Origin: Candidatus Methanoperedens sp.
GTDB taxonomy: Archaea; Halobacteriota; Methanosarcinia; Methanosarcinales; Methanoperedenaceae
Direction of reading: 5' to 3'
NCBI GenBank assembly: GCA_023249275.1
Contig: JAHFCV010000021.1
Span: forward strand, 1-19,214
DNA: 19,214 nucleotides
A model generated the notes under the pieces. It was not told where the DNA came from and made no database searches. It was given only the letters and a program-made list of their open reading frames with translations. Below are positions 1-5,671 of this stretch, piece by piece; position 1 is the stretch's first letter; each line of letters begins with the position of its first letter. Position numbers and translations under genes: made by a program.

Positions 1-113
1 GGTAAAAGCCATCTGGCAAATTGTATAAGGTGATAAAAATACGTTTTACTTAGCCGTAGGTGGCGAAGTTAAGTTTTAACTATATTCAAGCTGGATGGAA
101 AACAGCTTTTACC
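1..113. repeat. Interrupted inverted repeat at the window edge
   Basis: GGTAAAAGC at 1-9 is the exact reverse complement of GCTTTTACC at 105-113. The adjoining CCATC (9-13) also pairs with GATGG (94-98), with seven unmatched bases in the right arm. The repeat brackets the stop codon of the small minus-strand gene, so it could be a terminator structure for that gene or the edge of a larger repeat cut by the window start. The left arm begins exactly at base 1 and may continue outside. Confidence 0.4.
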
Positions 114-283
114 CTTTCAAGAAGCCCGGATAATAACCCCTTCTTTTTCCCACCAGGCATATCATCAACGTATCGATAAGAAGTAATCTTTGTCTCATGA
201 ACTTCCCATTCTTTAGCCTCGATAGGAGCCTCATCTATTTCTTTTATCGCTGCTTCTCTATCTTTCTGGGTGTATTTTTTCAT
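86..283 (-). CDS. Small hypothetical protein, 65 aa
   Basis: I do not recognise this protein. It is strongly charged: a Lys/Glu-rich N-terminal half (residues 1-30) is followed by a basic Gly-Lys linker (GGKKKG near 44-49) and a short amphipathic C-terminal helix (LLSGLLERVKAVF). That tail could bind a membrane surface or a partner protein. The composition and the absence of a competing frame suggest real coding. No clear Shine-Dalgarno site precedes the ATG at 283. It lies just downstream of two tRNA genes on the same strand. It could be a remnant of a longer gene. Its function is unknown. Confidence 0.45.
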   Translation of the reverse strand: MKKYTQKDREAAIKEIDEAPIEAKEWEVHETKITSYRYVDDMPGGKKKGLLSGLLERVKAVFHPA

Positions 284-347
284 TATGCTTTTGATAAGCT
301 CTACGTGGCTAAATCATTTCTGATAATATTATTCATAAAATCATGAA

Positions 348-422
348 TGGGCCCGACCGGATTTGAACCGGTGACCGCCCGGTTATGAGCCGGGCGCTCT
401 AACCGGACTAAGCTACGGGCCC
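348..422 (-). tRNA. tRNA with CAU anticodon (Ile2 or elongator Met)
   Basis: A complete 75-nt cloverleaf reads on the minus strand. The acceptor stem GGGCCCG/CGGGCCC is perfect, the anticodon stem is CCCGG/CCGGG around the loop CTCATAA, and the T stem is ACCGG/CCGGT. The discriminator is A and CCA is not encoded. Anticodon CAU allows elongator Met, or Ile2 read with agmatidine at C34. The GGGCCCG-TA-GCTTAG start resembles archaeal tRNA-Ile(GAU) as I remember it, so I lean to Ile2 without being certain. It lies 28 bases downstream of tRNA-Asn and is probably cotranscribed. Confidence 0.95.
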
Positions 423-450
423 AAAAAATTAAGCTTGTCCGGGTGCTGGA

Positions 451-523
451 CGCCGCCAACAGGGCTCGAACCTGTGACATCCTGGTTAACAGCCAGGCAC
501 TCTACCAGCTGAGTTATGGCGGC
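451..523 (-). tRNA. tRNA-Asn (GUU)
   Basis: A complete 73-nt cloverleaf reads on the minus strand. The acceptor stem GCCGCCA/TGGCGGC is perfect, the anticodon stem is CCTGG/CCAGG with loop CTGTTAA (anticodon GTT), the T stem is ACAGG/CCTGT with loop TTCGAGC, and the discriminator is G. CCA is not encoded, as is common in archaea. A TTTAAA box at 545-550 sits about 24 bases upstream of the 5' end and fits an archaeal tRNA promoter that would also serve the following CAU tRNA. Confidence 0.96.
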
Positions 524-615
524 ACATGCCAATCAGAGCGAATCTTTAAAGGCATACTTTGATTTAAGCTTTTTGTTAATGCTTACCCTGGGGGTGAAAA
601 TCGTTTTAAATCCGT

Positions 616-1446
616 TTATTTCTTTCCCTGAACCTTCACACTAACAATCGACTCGGCAATCCCTTTTATCGCATCCTTCGGGATATTGAAATTCTCGATA
701 ATCGCCTTTGCAGTCGGGTCGTTTGCCATTAACTCGATTGGATAATGCGCCTCATCCATTATTTTTACATCCCTGAAACCTGCATTTTTTATAGCTCTCA
801 GGTATTCATCCTTCATTATGGCGCCTGAAAGGCATCCGATATACGCCTCGATGGAATTTCTTACGTTTTCAGGAAGCTCTTTTTCCAGCACGATGTCCGA
901 AACCATGAGCCTGCCGCCGGGTTTTATGACCCTGAACGCCTCTTTAAAAACCCGTCCTTTGTCGGGCGCGAGGTTGATGACGCAGTTGGATATGACCGCA
1001 TCAACCGAATTATCAGCAGCAGGTAAATTCTCAATCTCACCCAGCCTGAATTCTACATTTTCATAATTGCCCTTTCTTGCGTTTTGTCTTGCCTTTTCAA
1101 TCATCTCAGGCGTCATATCAACTCCGATGACCCGCCCCTTTTTCCCCATCCTGTTTGCTGCAAGGAAGCAGTCAAAACCCGCGCCAGAGCCAAGGTCAAG
1201 CACGGTTTCCCCCTCTTTTAACGATGCCAGAGCCACAGGATTTCCGCAGCCAAGACCAAGATTTGCACCCTCAGGAACTGCTTTTAGCTCTTCGTCCCCG
1301 TATCCTATCTTCCTGCTGATATTCTCTGCCCCTCCTGTACTTTCACTTCCACAGCAGGGGGTTACCGGAGAGCAGCATGATTTTCCTTTTGTAGCTATTT
1401 TAGCATAGCCTTCCCTTACCACTTTCTTGATTTCTTCTTCCTTCAT
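616..1446 (-). CDS. arsM: Arsenite S-adenosylmethionine methyltransferase ArsM
   Basis: This cytosolic enzyme transfers methyl groups from SAM to trivalent arsenic, giving methylated arsenicals. The Rossmann methyltransferase signature VLDLGSGAGFD is at 82-92, with an acidic SAM-binding residue at VIGVDMTP (D110). The cysteines expected for arsenite ligation are in GLGCGNP (C67), SNCVINL (C155) and IGCLSGA (C205). Two N-terminal vicinal pairs, C24-C25 and C31-C32, match the Cys-rich head of the family. The length of 276 aa is typical. The start at 1446 has a strong GGAGG site eight bases upstream, and the gene follows the AbrB-fold gene by 20 bases, so the two are probably one transcript. Family assignment is confident; activity on arsenic in this organism is inferred. 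Confidence 0.93.
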   Translation of the reverse strand: MKEEEIKKVVREGYAKIATKGKSCCSPVTPCCGSESTGGAENISRKIGYGDEELKAVPEGANLGLGCGNPVALASLKEGETVLDLGSGAGFDCFLAANRMGKKGRVIGVDMTPEMIEKARQNARKGNYENVEFRLGEIENLPAADNSVDAVISNCVINLAPDKGRVFKEAFRVIKPGGRLMVSDIVLEKELPENVRNSIEAYIGCLSGAIMKDEYLRAIKNAGFRDVKIMDEAHYPIELMANDPTAKAIIENFNIPKDAIKGIAESIVSVKVQGKK

Positions 1447-1466
1447 TCTGATTCCTCCGTACTAAA

Positions 1467-1754
1467 TCATTCCGCGATTATCTCTTTCATCATTGGACCG
1501 AGCATGTCTTTTACCATTCCTGCAAAATCTTCCACCTTAATTAAAGAAAGGCAGCATACCGTTCCGTTTTTTTCAAAGCTTATAACAGCCAGTTTATCGC
1601 CTGCGCTGATATTTGCCTTGTCCCTTATCTCCTTCGGAAGCACCATCTGTCCCCGGTCGTCTATGCTTATTATGGATTCCACTTTACAGCAGCCCAATTT
1701 CTTATCCAGCGGCGCGCAACAATATTCGTTCTTCTCTTTTTTGACCATTTTCAT
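1467..1754 (-). CDS. AbrB/SpoVT-fold protein with three vicinal cysteine pairs
   Basis: A 95-aa protein. Residues 25-72 form a swapped-hairpin AbrB DNA-binding domain (SIISIDDRGQMVLPKEIRDK, then GDKLAVIS). An unusual head holds C12-C13 and C22-C23, and another pair, C67-C68, lies at the end of the AbrB core. A C-terminal helix (73-95) may aid oligomerisation. AbrB-like proteins with such Cys-rich heads are often annotated 'HgcAB-associated', but no hgcAB genes are visible here. The gene is first in a transcript with arsM, so autoregulation in response to As(III) or a similar thiol-binding metal is a reasonable inference. The start codon lies about 29 bases after a TATA box, suggesting a leaderless message. 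DNA binding and metal sensing are unproven. Confidence 0.85.
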   Translation of the reverse strand: MKMVKKEKNEYCCAPLDKKLGCCKVESIISIDDRGQMVLPKEIRDKANISAGDKLAVISFEKNGTVCCLSLIKVEDFAGMVKDMLGPMMKEIIAE

Positions 1755-1770
1755 CGCGTTTTGTCATGGT

Positions 1771-1816
1771 TTTCAGAACATTTAAACTTTTCTGAATTAT
1801 CAGAATATACTGAATA
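1771..1816 (-). promoter_or_regulatory. Promoter and candidate operator of the abrB-like/arsM transcript
   Basis: A TTTAAA box at 1781-1786 lies about 29 bases before the ATG at 1754. Half-sites surround it: TTCAGAA (1772-1778), TTCTGAA (1790-1796) and ATCAGAA (1799-1805). The first two form a dyad centred on the TATA box. The second and third form TTCTGA-ATTA-TCAGAA (1790-1805). A repressor bound here would block TBP access. The binding protein is unknown; the AbrB-like product is the obvious candidate. Confidence 0.55.
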
Positions 1817-1857
1817 TGCGCGCAAACCTGTTTGATATCGTAGTCTTGCGGCTGGTT

Positions 1858-3102
1858 TTAGAGTACTTCCCTCGGGTCAGCAATCTCCCCACGCAAAGCG
1901 CTTGCCGCCGCAGTTTCTGGCGATGAGAGGTATATCAAGCCTCCGGCTCCCATCCTCCCCTTGAAATTGCGGTTAGAGGTAGAAAGGCACGTCTCGCCTT
2001 CGCATATCACTCCCATGTGCGCCCCAAGACACGGCCCGCAGCCAGGCGGCGCAACAATAACGCCTGCCTTCAAAAGCGCGGCTATTATACCAGACTCCGT
2101 GGCTTTAATAAGGACAGAACGCGAAGCGGGAAGCACAATCGTCCTGACCCTGACCTTTTTACCCTTCAGGATTCCTGCCACGGCTTCTAAATCCTCGTAC
2201 CTGCCGTTGGTGCATGAGCCTATGAAAACCTGGTCAAGCGGGGTTCCTTCGACTTCCCTGACGCCTACTACATTATCCACTTCATGCGGCTTTGCGACCT
2301 GTGGTTCAAGGTCGTTTACATCGAAATTGTACTCTTCACAATACTGTGCATCCTTATCAGCATACACAGGCGTGTATTTTTCCTGTGCTTTTCCTTTTAA
2401 GTATTCAAATGTTTTTTCATCAGGCGGCACGATGCCGGTTTTTGCTCCCATCTCGATTGACATGTTGCAGAGAGTCATGCGCTCTGGCATTGATAGTTCA
2501 TTAATTGCATCGCCGTAATATTCAATCGCCTTATAATTCGCCCCATCTGCGCCTACGTTTTTGATGATATAAAGCGTCATGTCCTTAGATGATACGCCTC
2601 TTGCCAGCTTTCCTTCCACAATAATCTTTATAGTGCGCGGAACGCGAAGCCACAATTTACCCGTTGCGAAAATCTCAGCCATGTCTGTGGCGCCCACGCC
2701 TGTGGCAAACGCCCCGAATGCGCCGTATGTGCAGGAATGCGAATCCGCGCCGATTACGAGTTTTCCAGGCAGGGCGAACCCGTGCTCCGGAAGTACCTGG
2801 TGGCAGATGCCTTCTCCGACGTCGAAGAAATTGGTAATCCCCTGCTCTTTAACCCAGTTTCTTATGTTTTGCTGAAGTTTTGCTGCATTTTCATTGTTGG
2901 CTGGCGCGATATGGTCAAAGGGTATAATTATCCGCTTCGGATTCCATACTTTTTTTGCTCCCATCTCATTAAATGCCTTTACAGCGAGTACGCTTGTCCC
3001 GTCGTGCGCCATAGCATAGTCAATATCGGCTATCACAAAGTCATCTGCTGCGGCTGGTTTACCGCTGGCGCGACTGAGTATTTTTTCACTTATGGTAGGC
3101 AT
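1858..3102 (-). CDS. leuC: LeuC/HacA-type dehydratase large subunit
   Basis: This is an aconitase-superfamily catalytic large subunit. It isomerises 2-isopropylmalate to 3-isopropylmalate in leucine synthesis, or homocitrate to homoisocitrate (AksD/HacA) in coenzyme B synthesis. The [4Fe-4S] ligands are C297 in IGSCTNGR and C355/C358 in PPGCGPCLGAHMG. The GADSHSCTYGAFG segment (118-130) is the conserved active-site strand. At 414 aa it is the short archaeal/type 2 length. The small subunit (leuD/hacB) is not in this window, and the large subunit alone does not separate the two substrates, so the symbol is provisional. It lies 41 bases downstream of the Lrp-like gene on the same strand. An AT-rich CTATTTATTTTTAA stretch (3121-3134, minus strand) may be its own promoter. 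Confidence 0.9.
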   Translation of the reverse strand: MPTISEKILSRASGKPAAADDFVIADIDYAMAHDGTSVLAVKAFNEMGAKKVWNPKRIIIPFDHIAPANNENAAKLQQNIRNWVKEQGITNFFDVGEGICHQVLPEHGFALPGKLVIGADSHSCTYGAFGAFATGVGATDMAEIFATGKLWLRVPRTIKIIVEGKLARGVSSKDMTLYIIKNVGADGANYKAIEYYGDAINELSMPERMTLCNMSIEMGAKTGIVPPDEKTFEYLKGKAQEKYTPVYADKDAQYCEEYNFDVNDLEPQVAKPHEVDNVVGVREVEGTPLDQVFIGSCTNGRYEDLEAVAGILKGKKVRVRTIVLPASRSVLIKATESGIIAALLKAGVIVAPPGCGPCLGAHMGVICEGETCLSTSNRNFKGRMGAGGLIYLSSPETAAASALRGEIADPREVL

Positions 3103-3143
3103 ATCCTGATAATAAGGGTTTTAAAAATAAATAGTATTTGCAG

Positions 3144-3722
3144 CTATTTCCAGATTGTCCCGTTATAGCTGCCGGTCACAGGGCAGCCCAGGCACCTGTT
3201 CGATATGTGGTGCGCGCACTCCTTGCAGTTGCACCCGTTGCCGCACGGCGGGGTGTCGCTGGAACCAAAGCACATCTTCAAAGGCAGAATCAAATCTTTC
3301 AACGGGGTAATCACAATGCTGACTTCGGCGCTGGTGACAACAGGATTGTTCCGCAGGTGCCCGTCCACAATCGCCTCAAGTGTGGCAATATCCTCACCCA
3401 CGAAAAAAAGACACAGGTTGTGTTCCCCTGACACGATAAGCCCGTTTAAGAAATAGGGGCAGTCCTTGAAAATATCAAGCACGGAAGACGTATTTTTAGC
3501 CATCACGTCAACCTTTGCCATGTAAAGGTTCACTTTCTTCAGGTTCATGCCCACAACATGCGCCAGCGCCCCTTTTTGTTTCAGCTTGTGAATCCTGGCG
3601 CTGACGGAAGGCTGGGATATCTTGAGTTTCTCTGCTATGTCGTTCTGTGACATTTCGGGGTCTTGTTCAAGCAGGGATAGTATTTCCCTGTCTCTTTTGT
3701 CAAGGTCAAGAAATTCTCGCAT
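3144..3722 (-). CDS. Lrp/AsnC-family regulator with Cys-rich C-terminal tail
   Basis: An N-terminal AsnC-type helix-turn-helix (6-55; DREILSLLEQDPEMSQNDIA, then SQPSVSARIHKLKQKG) is followed by a RAM-like ligand/oligomerisation domain (about 65-145). The C-terminal tail carries seven cysteines and two histidines: C151, C160, C164, C166, C169, H171, H172, C177 and C180, including CGNGCNCKEC and NRCLGCP. Ordinary Lrp proteins stop near 150 residues, so the tail is an added metal- or cluster-binding module. It diverges from the ferredoxin-like gene at 3848 and has a minus-strand TATA-like TTATTTAATAAT about 26 bases before its ATG. I infer a redox- or metal-responsive regulator of itself and the divergent genes. 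The tail's ligand is unknown. Confidence 0.88.
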   Translation of the reverse strand: MREFLDLDKRDREILSLLEQDPEMSQNDIAEKLKISQPSVSARIHKLKQKGALAHVVGMNLKKVNLYMAKVDVMAKNTSSVLDIFKDCPYFLNGLIVSGEHNLCLFFVGEDIATLEAIVDGHLRNNPVVTSAEVSIVITPLKDLILPLKMCFGSSDTPPCGNGCNCKECAHHISNRCLGCPVTGSYNGTIWK

Positions 3723-3757
3723 ATATACTGATAGTCACAGGATTATTAAATAATTTT

Positions 3758-3823
3758 CTATTAATTACAAGCAAATCTCAGTTATTGCCTATAAATTACA
3801 ATAATTAAGTTTATAAATTATAA
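3758..3823. promoter_or_regulatory. Three 13-bp repeats in the divergent lrp/ferredoxin promoter
   Basis: CTATTAATTACAA (3758-3770), CTATAAATTACAA (3789-3801) and TTATAAATTATAA (3811-3823) share the consensus YTATWAATTAYAA. They start 31 and 22 bases apart, close to three and two helical turns, so all would lie on one face of the DNA. The third overlaps the probable plus-strand TATA box (TTTATAAA, 3810-3817). The first lies just upstream of the minus-strand TATA region (3743-3756) of the Lrp gene. The arrangement fits cooperative binding by an Lrp-type octamer. AT-richness makes chance similarity possible. Confidence 0.55.
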
Positions 3824-3847
3824 AGTACATATTCAATACGATATAAC

Positions 3848-4600
3848 ATGAAACGAAGCATAGTATCCATAGATGAAGAAAAATGTAACGGTTGCGGCGA
3901 GTGCATCCCCAACTGCGCGGAAGGCGCGATAAAGCTCATAAACGGAAAGGCAAAGCTCGTGGACGATAAGTTCTGCGACGGTCTTGGCGCATGCCTGGGG
4001 CACTGCCCGCAGGATGCGATCACGATTATTGAAAGGGATGCCCCGGAATTCGATGAGGGGGCGGTAAAAGTGCATTTGAATGAAACGTCAAAAAAGCCTG
4101 AGTCTGTACATAAGGGAATACCGCGCGGGACACTTCACGGAACGCCGCATGGAACGCCGCACGGCTGTCCGGGCAGCATGGCAATGGATTTCAGAAGCGA
4201 GAAAAAAGCTAGCGCAGGAGGTGCGGCGCGGCAGAAGCCTGAATTGAGGCAGTGGCCTGTACAGCTTACACTCGTTTCCCCTGAAGCCTCTTATTTCAAG
4301 GACGCTGAACTTCTTGTGGCTGCTGACTGCGTTCCCTTTGCATACCCGAATTTCCATTCAGACTTCCTTGCAGGAAAATCACTGATTATAGGCTGCCCCA
4401 AGCTGGATGATGCCGGGTTTTACGTGGATAAGCTCGCAGAGATACTCAAGAAGAATAACATCAAAGGCATTACGCTCGTGAATATGGAAGTGCCCTGCTG
4501 CTTCGGATTGCAGCGGATAGTCGAGGAAGCGGTGGCGAAATCCGGAAAGGTTTTGCCCATCAGGCAGACTGTAATAACGATAAGGGGAGAGAAGCAATAA
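3848..4600 (+). CDS. Two-cluster ferredoxin-like protein with His-Gly repeat linker
   Basis: The N-terminal domain is ferredoxin-like. One motif has C13-C16-C19-C23. The second reads CDGLGACLGHCP (C43, C49, C53) and has Leu46 where a classical CxxC would place its second cysteine, so that site may hold a [3Fe-4S] or otherwise ligated cluster. A linker at 88-110 holds repeated HGTP units ending HGCPGS. The C-terminal domain (136-235) carries ADCVPFAYPNFH, IGCPKLDD and MEVPCCFG, with C161, C183, C217 and C218 as possible ligands. I recognise the family as an uncharacterised two-part Fe-S protein found in anaerobes. No membrane segments are seen. It is probably leaderless (TATA at 3810-3825) and is likely controlled by the divergent Lrp-like protein. 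Electron carriage is inferred; partners are unknown. Confidence 0.8.
   Translation: MKRSIVSIDEEKCNGCGECIPNCAEGAIKLINGKAKLVDDKFCDGLGACLGHCPQDAITIIERDAPEFDEGAVKVHLNETSKKPESVHKGIPRGTLHGTPHGTPHGCPGSMAMDFRSEKKASAGGAARQKPELRQWPVQLTLVSPEASYFKDAELLVAADCVPFAYPNFHSDFLAGKSLIIGCPKLDDAGFYVDKLAEILKKNNIKGITLVNMEVPCCFGLQRIVEEAVAKSGKVLPIRQTVITIRGEKQ
4136..4164 (+). repeat. 12-bp tandem repeat encoding His-Gly-Thr-Pro
   Basis: CACGGAACGCCG (4136-4147) is followed by CATGGAACGCCG (4148-4159) and a partial CACGG (4160-4164). Each unit encodes HGTP in the linker of the ferredoxin-like protein. The single C/T difference is silent. Copy number could vary by slippage and would change the number of linker histidines. 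Confidence 0.8.
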
Positions 4601-4610
4601 AACCGAAGTC

Positions 4611-4952
4611 ATGAGCTGTATTGATGAGATGGATTACGAGATTCTGCTTCCCAGCAGCTCGATTAAGGAATGCGCCGATTACATAAAGAGGAATTTTAAG
4701 GAAATCTATTATGTGCGCCAGGGGTACATGATTTTTAATACCTACCTGATAGGTCTAAATCCAATCCCTGTGGCTGTGGAGGGAGACGATGTTATCATGC
4801 CTTATGTCAAACCGTGTTATGGTAGCTTCGTTCTCAGGATAAAAGGGAAAGAGGAAGTGGAGAGGTTGAGGTCTGGAAAAGATAATCCGTATTATACCGA
4901 AGTTAATAATCTCAAAAAACAGTGCATTTACTCACCCCAACCGATAGCTTAA
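4611..4952 (+). CDS. DUF1894-like small protein, 113 aa
   Basis: A compact alpha/beta protein beginning MSCIDEMDYEILL, with motifs KRNFKEIYYVRQGYMIF (27-43), GLNPIPVAVEGD and PYVKPCYGSFVLRI (64-77). The pattern resembles DUF1894 proteins that I associate with methanogens; this is from memory and not certain. Cysteines C3, C21, C69 and C105 do not form an obvious cluster motif. It starts 11 bases after the ferredoxin-like gene with no convincing ribosome site of its own, so the two are probably cotranscribed. Its stop codon lies just before the uL1 promoter. Function is unknown. Confidence 0.7.
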   Translation: MSCIDEMDYEILLPSSSIKECADYIKRNFKEIYYVRQGYMIFNTYLIGLNPIPVAVEGDDVIMPYVKPCYGSFVLRIKGKEEVERLRSGKDNPYYTEVNNLKKQCIYSPQPIA

Positions 4953-4955
4953 AGT

Positions 4956-4965
4956 ACTATATAGT
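4956..4965 (+). promoter_or_regulatory. TATA box of the ribosomal stalk operon
   Basis: ACTATATAGT is a perfect archaeal-type TATA box lying four bases after the upstream stop codon. Its centre predicts a transcript start near 4987, just before the leader hairpin and about 43 bases before the uL1 start. The ilvE promoter has nearly the same core, ACTATATAGG. Confidence 0.7.
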
Positions 4966-4988
4966 CGAAAAGAGTACTCCCCTATCAT

Positions 4989-5017
4989 CCGTAGGAGACA
5001 TTAGTCGATTACTACGG
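4989..5017 (+). promoter_or_regulatory. uL1 leader hairpin overlapping the ribosome binding site
   Basis: CCGTAG (4989-4994) pairs perfectly with CTACGG (5012-5017). Inside, GAC (4997-4999) pairs with GTC (5004-5006) around an ATTA loop. Between the stems is an asymmetric internal loop, GA on one side and GATTA on the other. The outer 3' arm shares two Gs with the GGGAGG ribosome site (5016-5021). uL1 is known to repress its own operon in archaea and bacteria by binding mRNA that imitates its 23S rRNA site, so this is a plausible autoregulatory site. The match to the rRNA motif has not been verified. Confidence 0.5.
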
Positions 5018-5029
5018 GAGGAATACTCA

Positions 5030-5671
5030 TTGGAACAAGAAAAGATATTAGAAGCAGTCAAACAGGCTCTGGAGAAATCTCCAAAGCGTAAATTTTCAGA
5101 AAGCGTTGACCTTGCCATCAACCTCAAGAACCTTGACATGAACCAGCCTACCAACAGGCTCGATGAAGAGATAATCCTGCCAAACGGTCTTGGCAAGCCT
5201 ATAAAAATCGCGGTATTCGCAAAAGGTGAAACCGCGCAGAGGGCTAAAGGCGCAGGCGCAGATTATGTTTTTGACCCTGAAGAAATCGCAGTTCTCGGAG
5301 AAGATAAAGCAAGGGCAAAATCCCTGGCAGAAGAATGCAATTTTTTCATAGCAGAAGCGGCTTTCATGCCAGCCATCGGTAAAACCCTCGGTCAGGTGCT
5401 CGGTCCAAGGGGAAAAATGCCAATTCCTCTGACGCCAGACAAGGATGTAGTCCAGATTATCAACAAATCAAGGAACTCCATAAAAATAAGGTCGAAGGAC
5501 AAGATGACTTTCCACATTCCGATTGGAAGAAAAGAAATGGAGCCTCAGAAACTTGCACAGAATATCGAGGCTATAATAAACCGCATCGAACACAGGTACG
5601 AGCGCGGCTTATACAATGTAAAATCCATCTATGTCAAGGCTACCATGGGACCTTCCGTGAGGGTGGTATAA
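5030..5671 (+). CDS. rpl1: Large subunit ribosomal protein uL1
   Basis: uL1 forms the L1 stalk of the large ribosomal subunit, binds 23S rRNA and helps release deacylated tRNA. It also commonly acts as translational repressor of its operon. The open frame extends upstream, but the real start is the TTG at 5030: GGGAGG lies nine bases before it, the protein then begins as expected for archaeal uL1 (EQEKILEAVKQALE), and the length becomes 213 aa, normal for the family. Signature segments include LGPRGKMPIPLT and the C-terminal KATMGPSVRV. An ATG-less start downstream of a hairpin suggests controlled translation. The stop codon is immediately followed by the uL10 ATG. Confidence 0.96.
   Translation: MEQEKILEAVKQALEKSPKRKFSESVDLAINLKNLDMNQPTNRLDEEIILPNGLGKPIKIAVFAKGETAQRAKGAGADYVFDPEEIAVLGEDKARAKSLAEECNFFIAEAAFMPAIGKTLGQVLGPRGKMPIPLTPDKDVVQIINKSRNSIKIRSKDKMTFHIPIGRKEMEPQKLAQNIEAIINRIEHRYERGLYNVKSIYVKATMGPSVRVV

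Noticed and set aside
1961..2518. 185-codon plus-strand frame across the LeuC/HacA gene
   Set aside because: Antisense shadow of a conserved gene, rich in Ser, Pro and Thr, with no start signals or recognisable domain.
4136..4164. Possible CRISPR or intergenic repeat
   Set aside because: The repeat is only 12 bp, without spacers, and lies in frame within a coding region.
4922..5029. N-terminal extension of uL1 from the ATG at 4922
   Set aside because: It overlaps the upstream gene's end, precedes the TATA box and the predicted transcript start, and adds 36 residues absent from archaeal uL1. The TTG at 5030 has GGGAGG at proper spacing.
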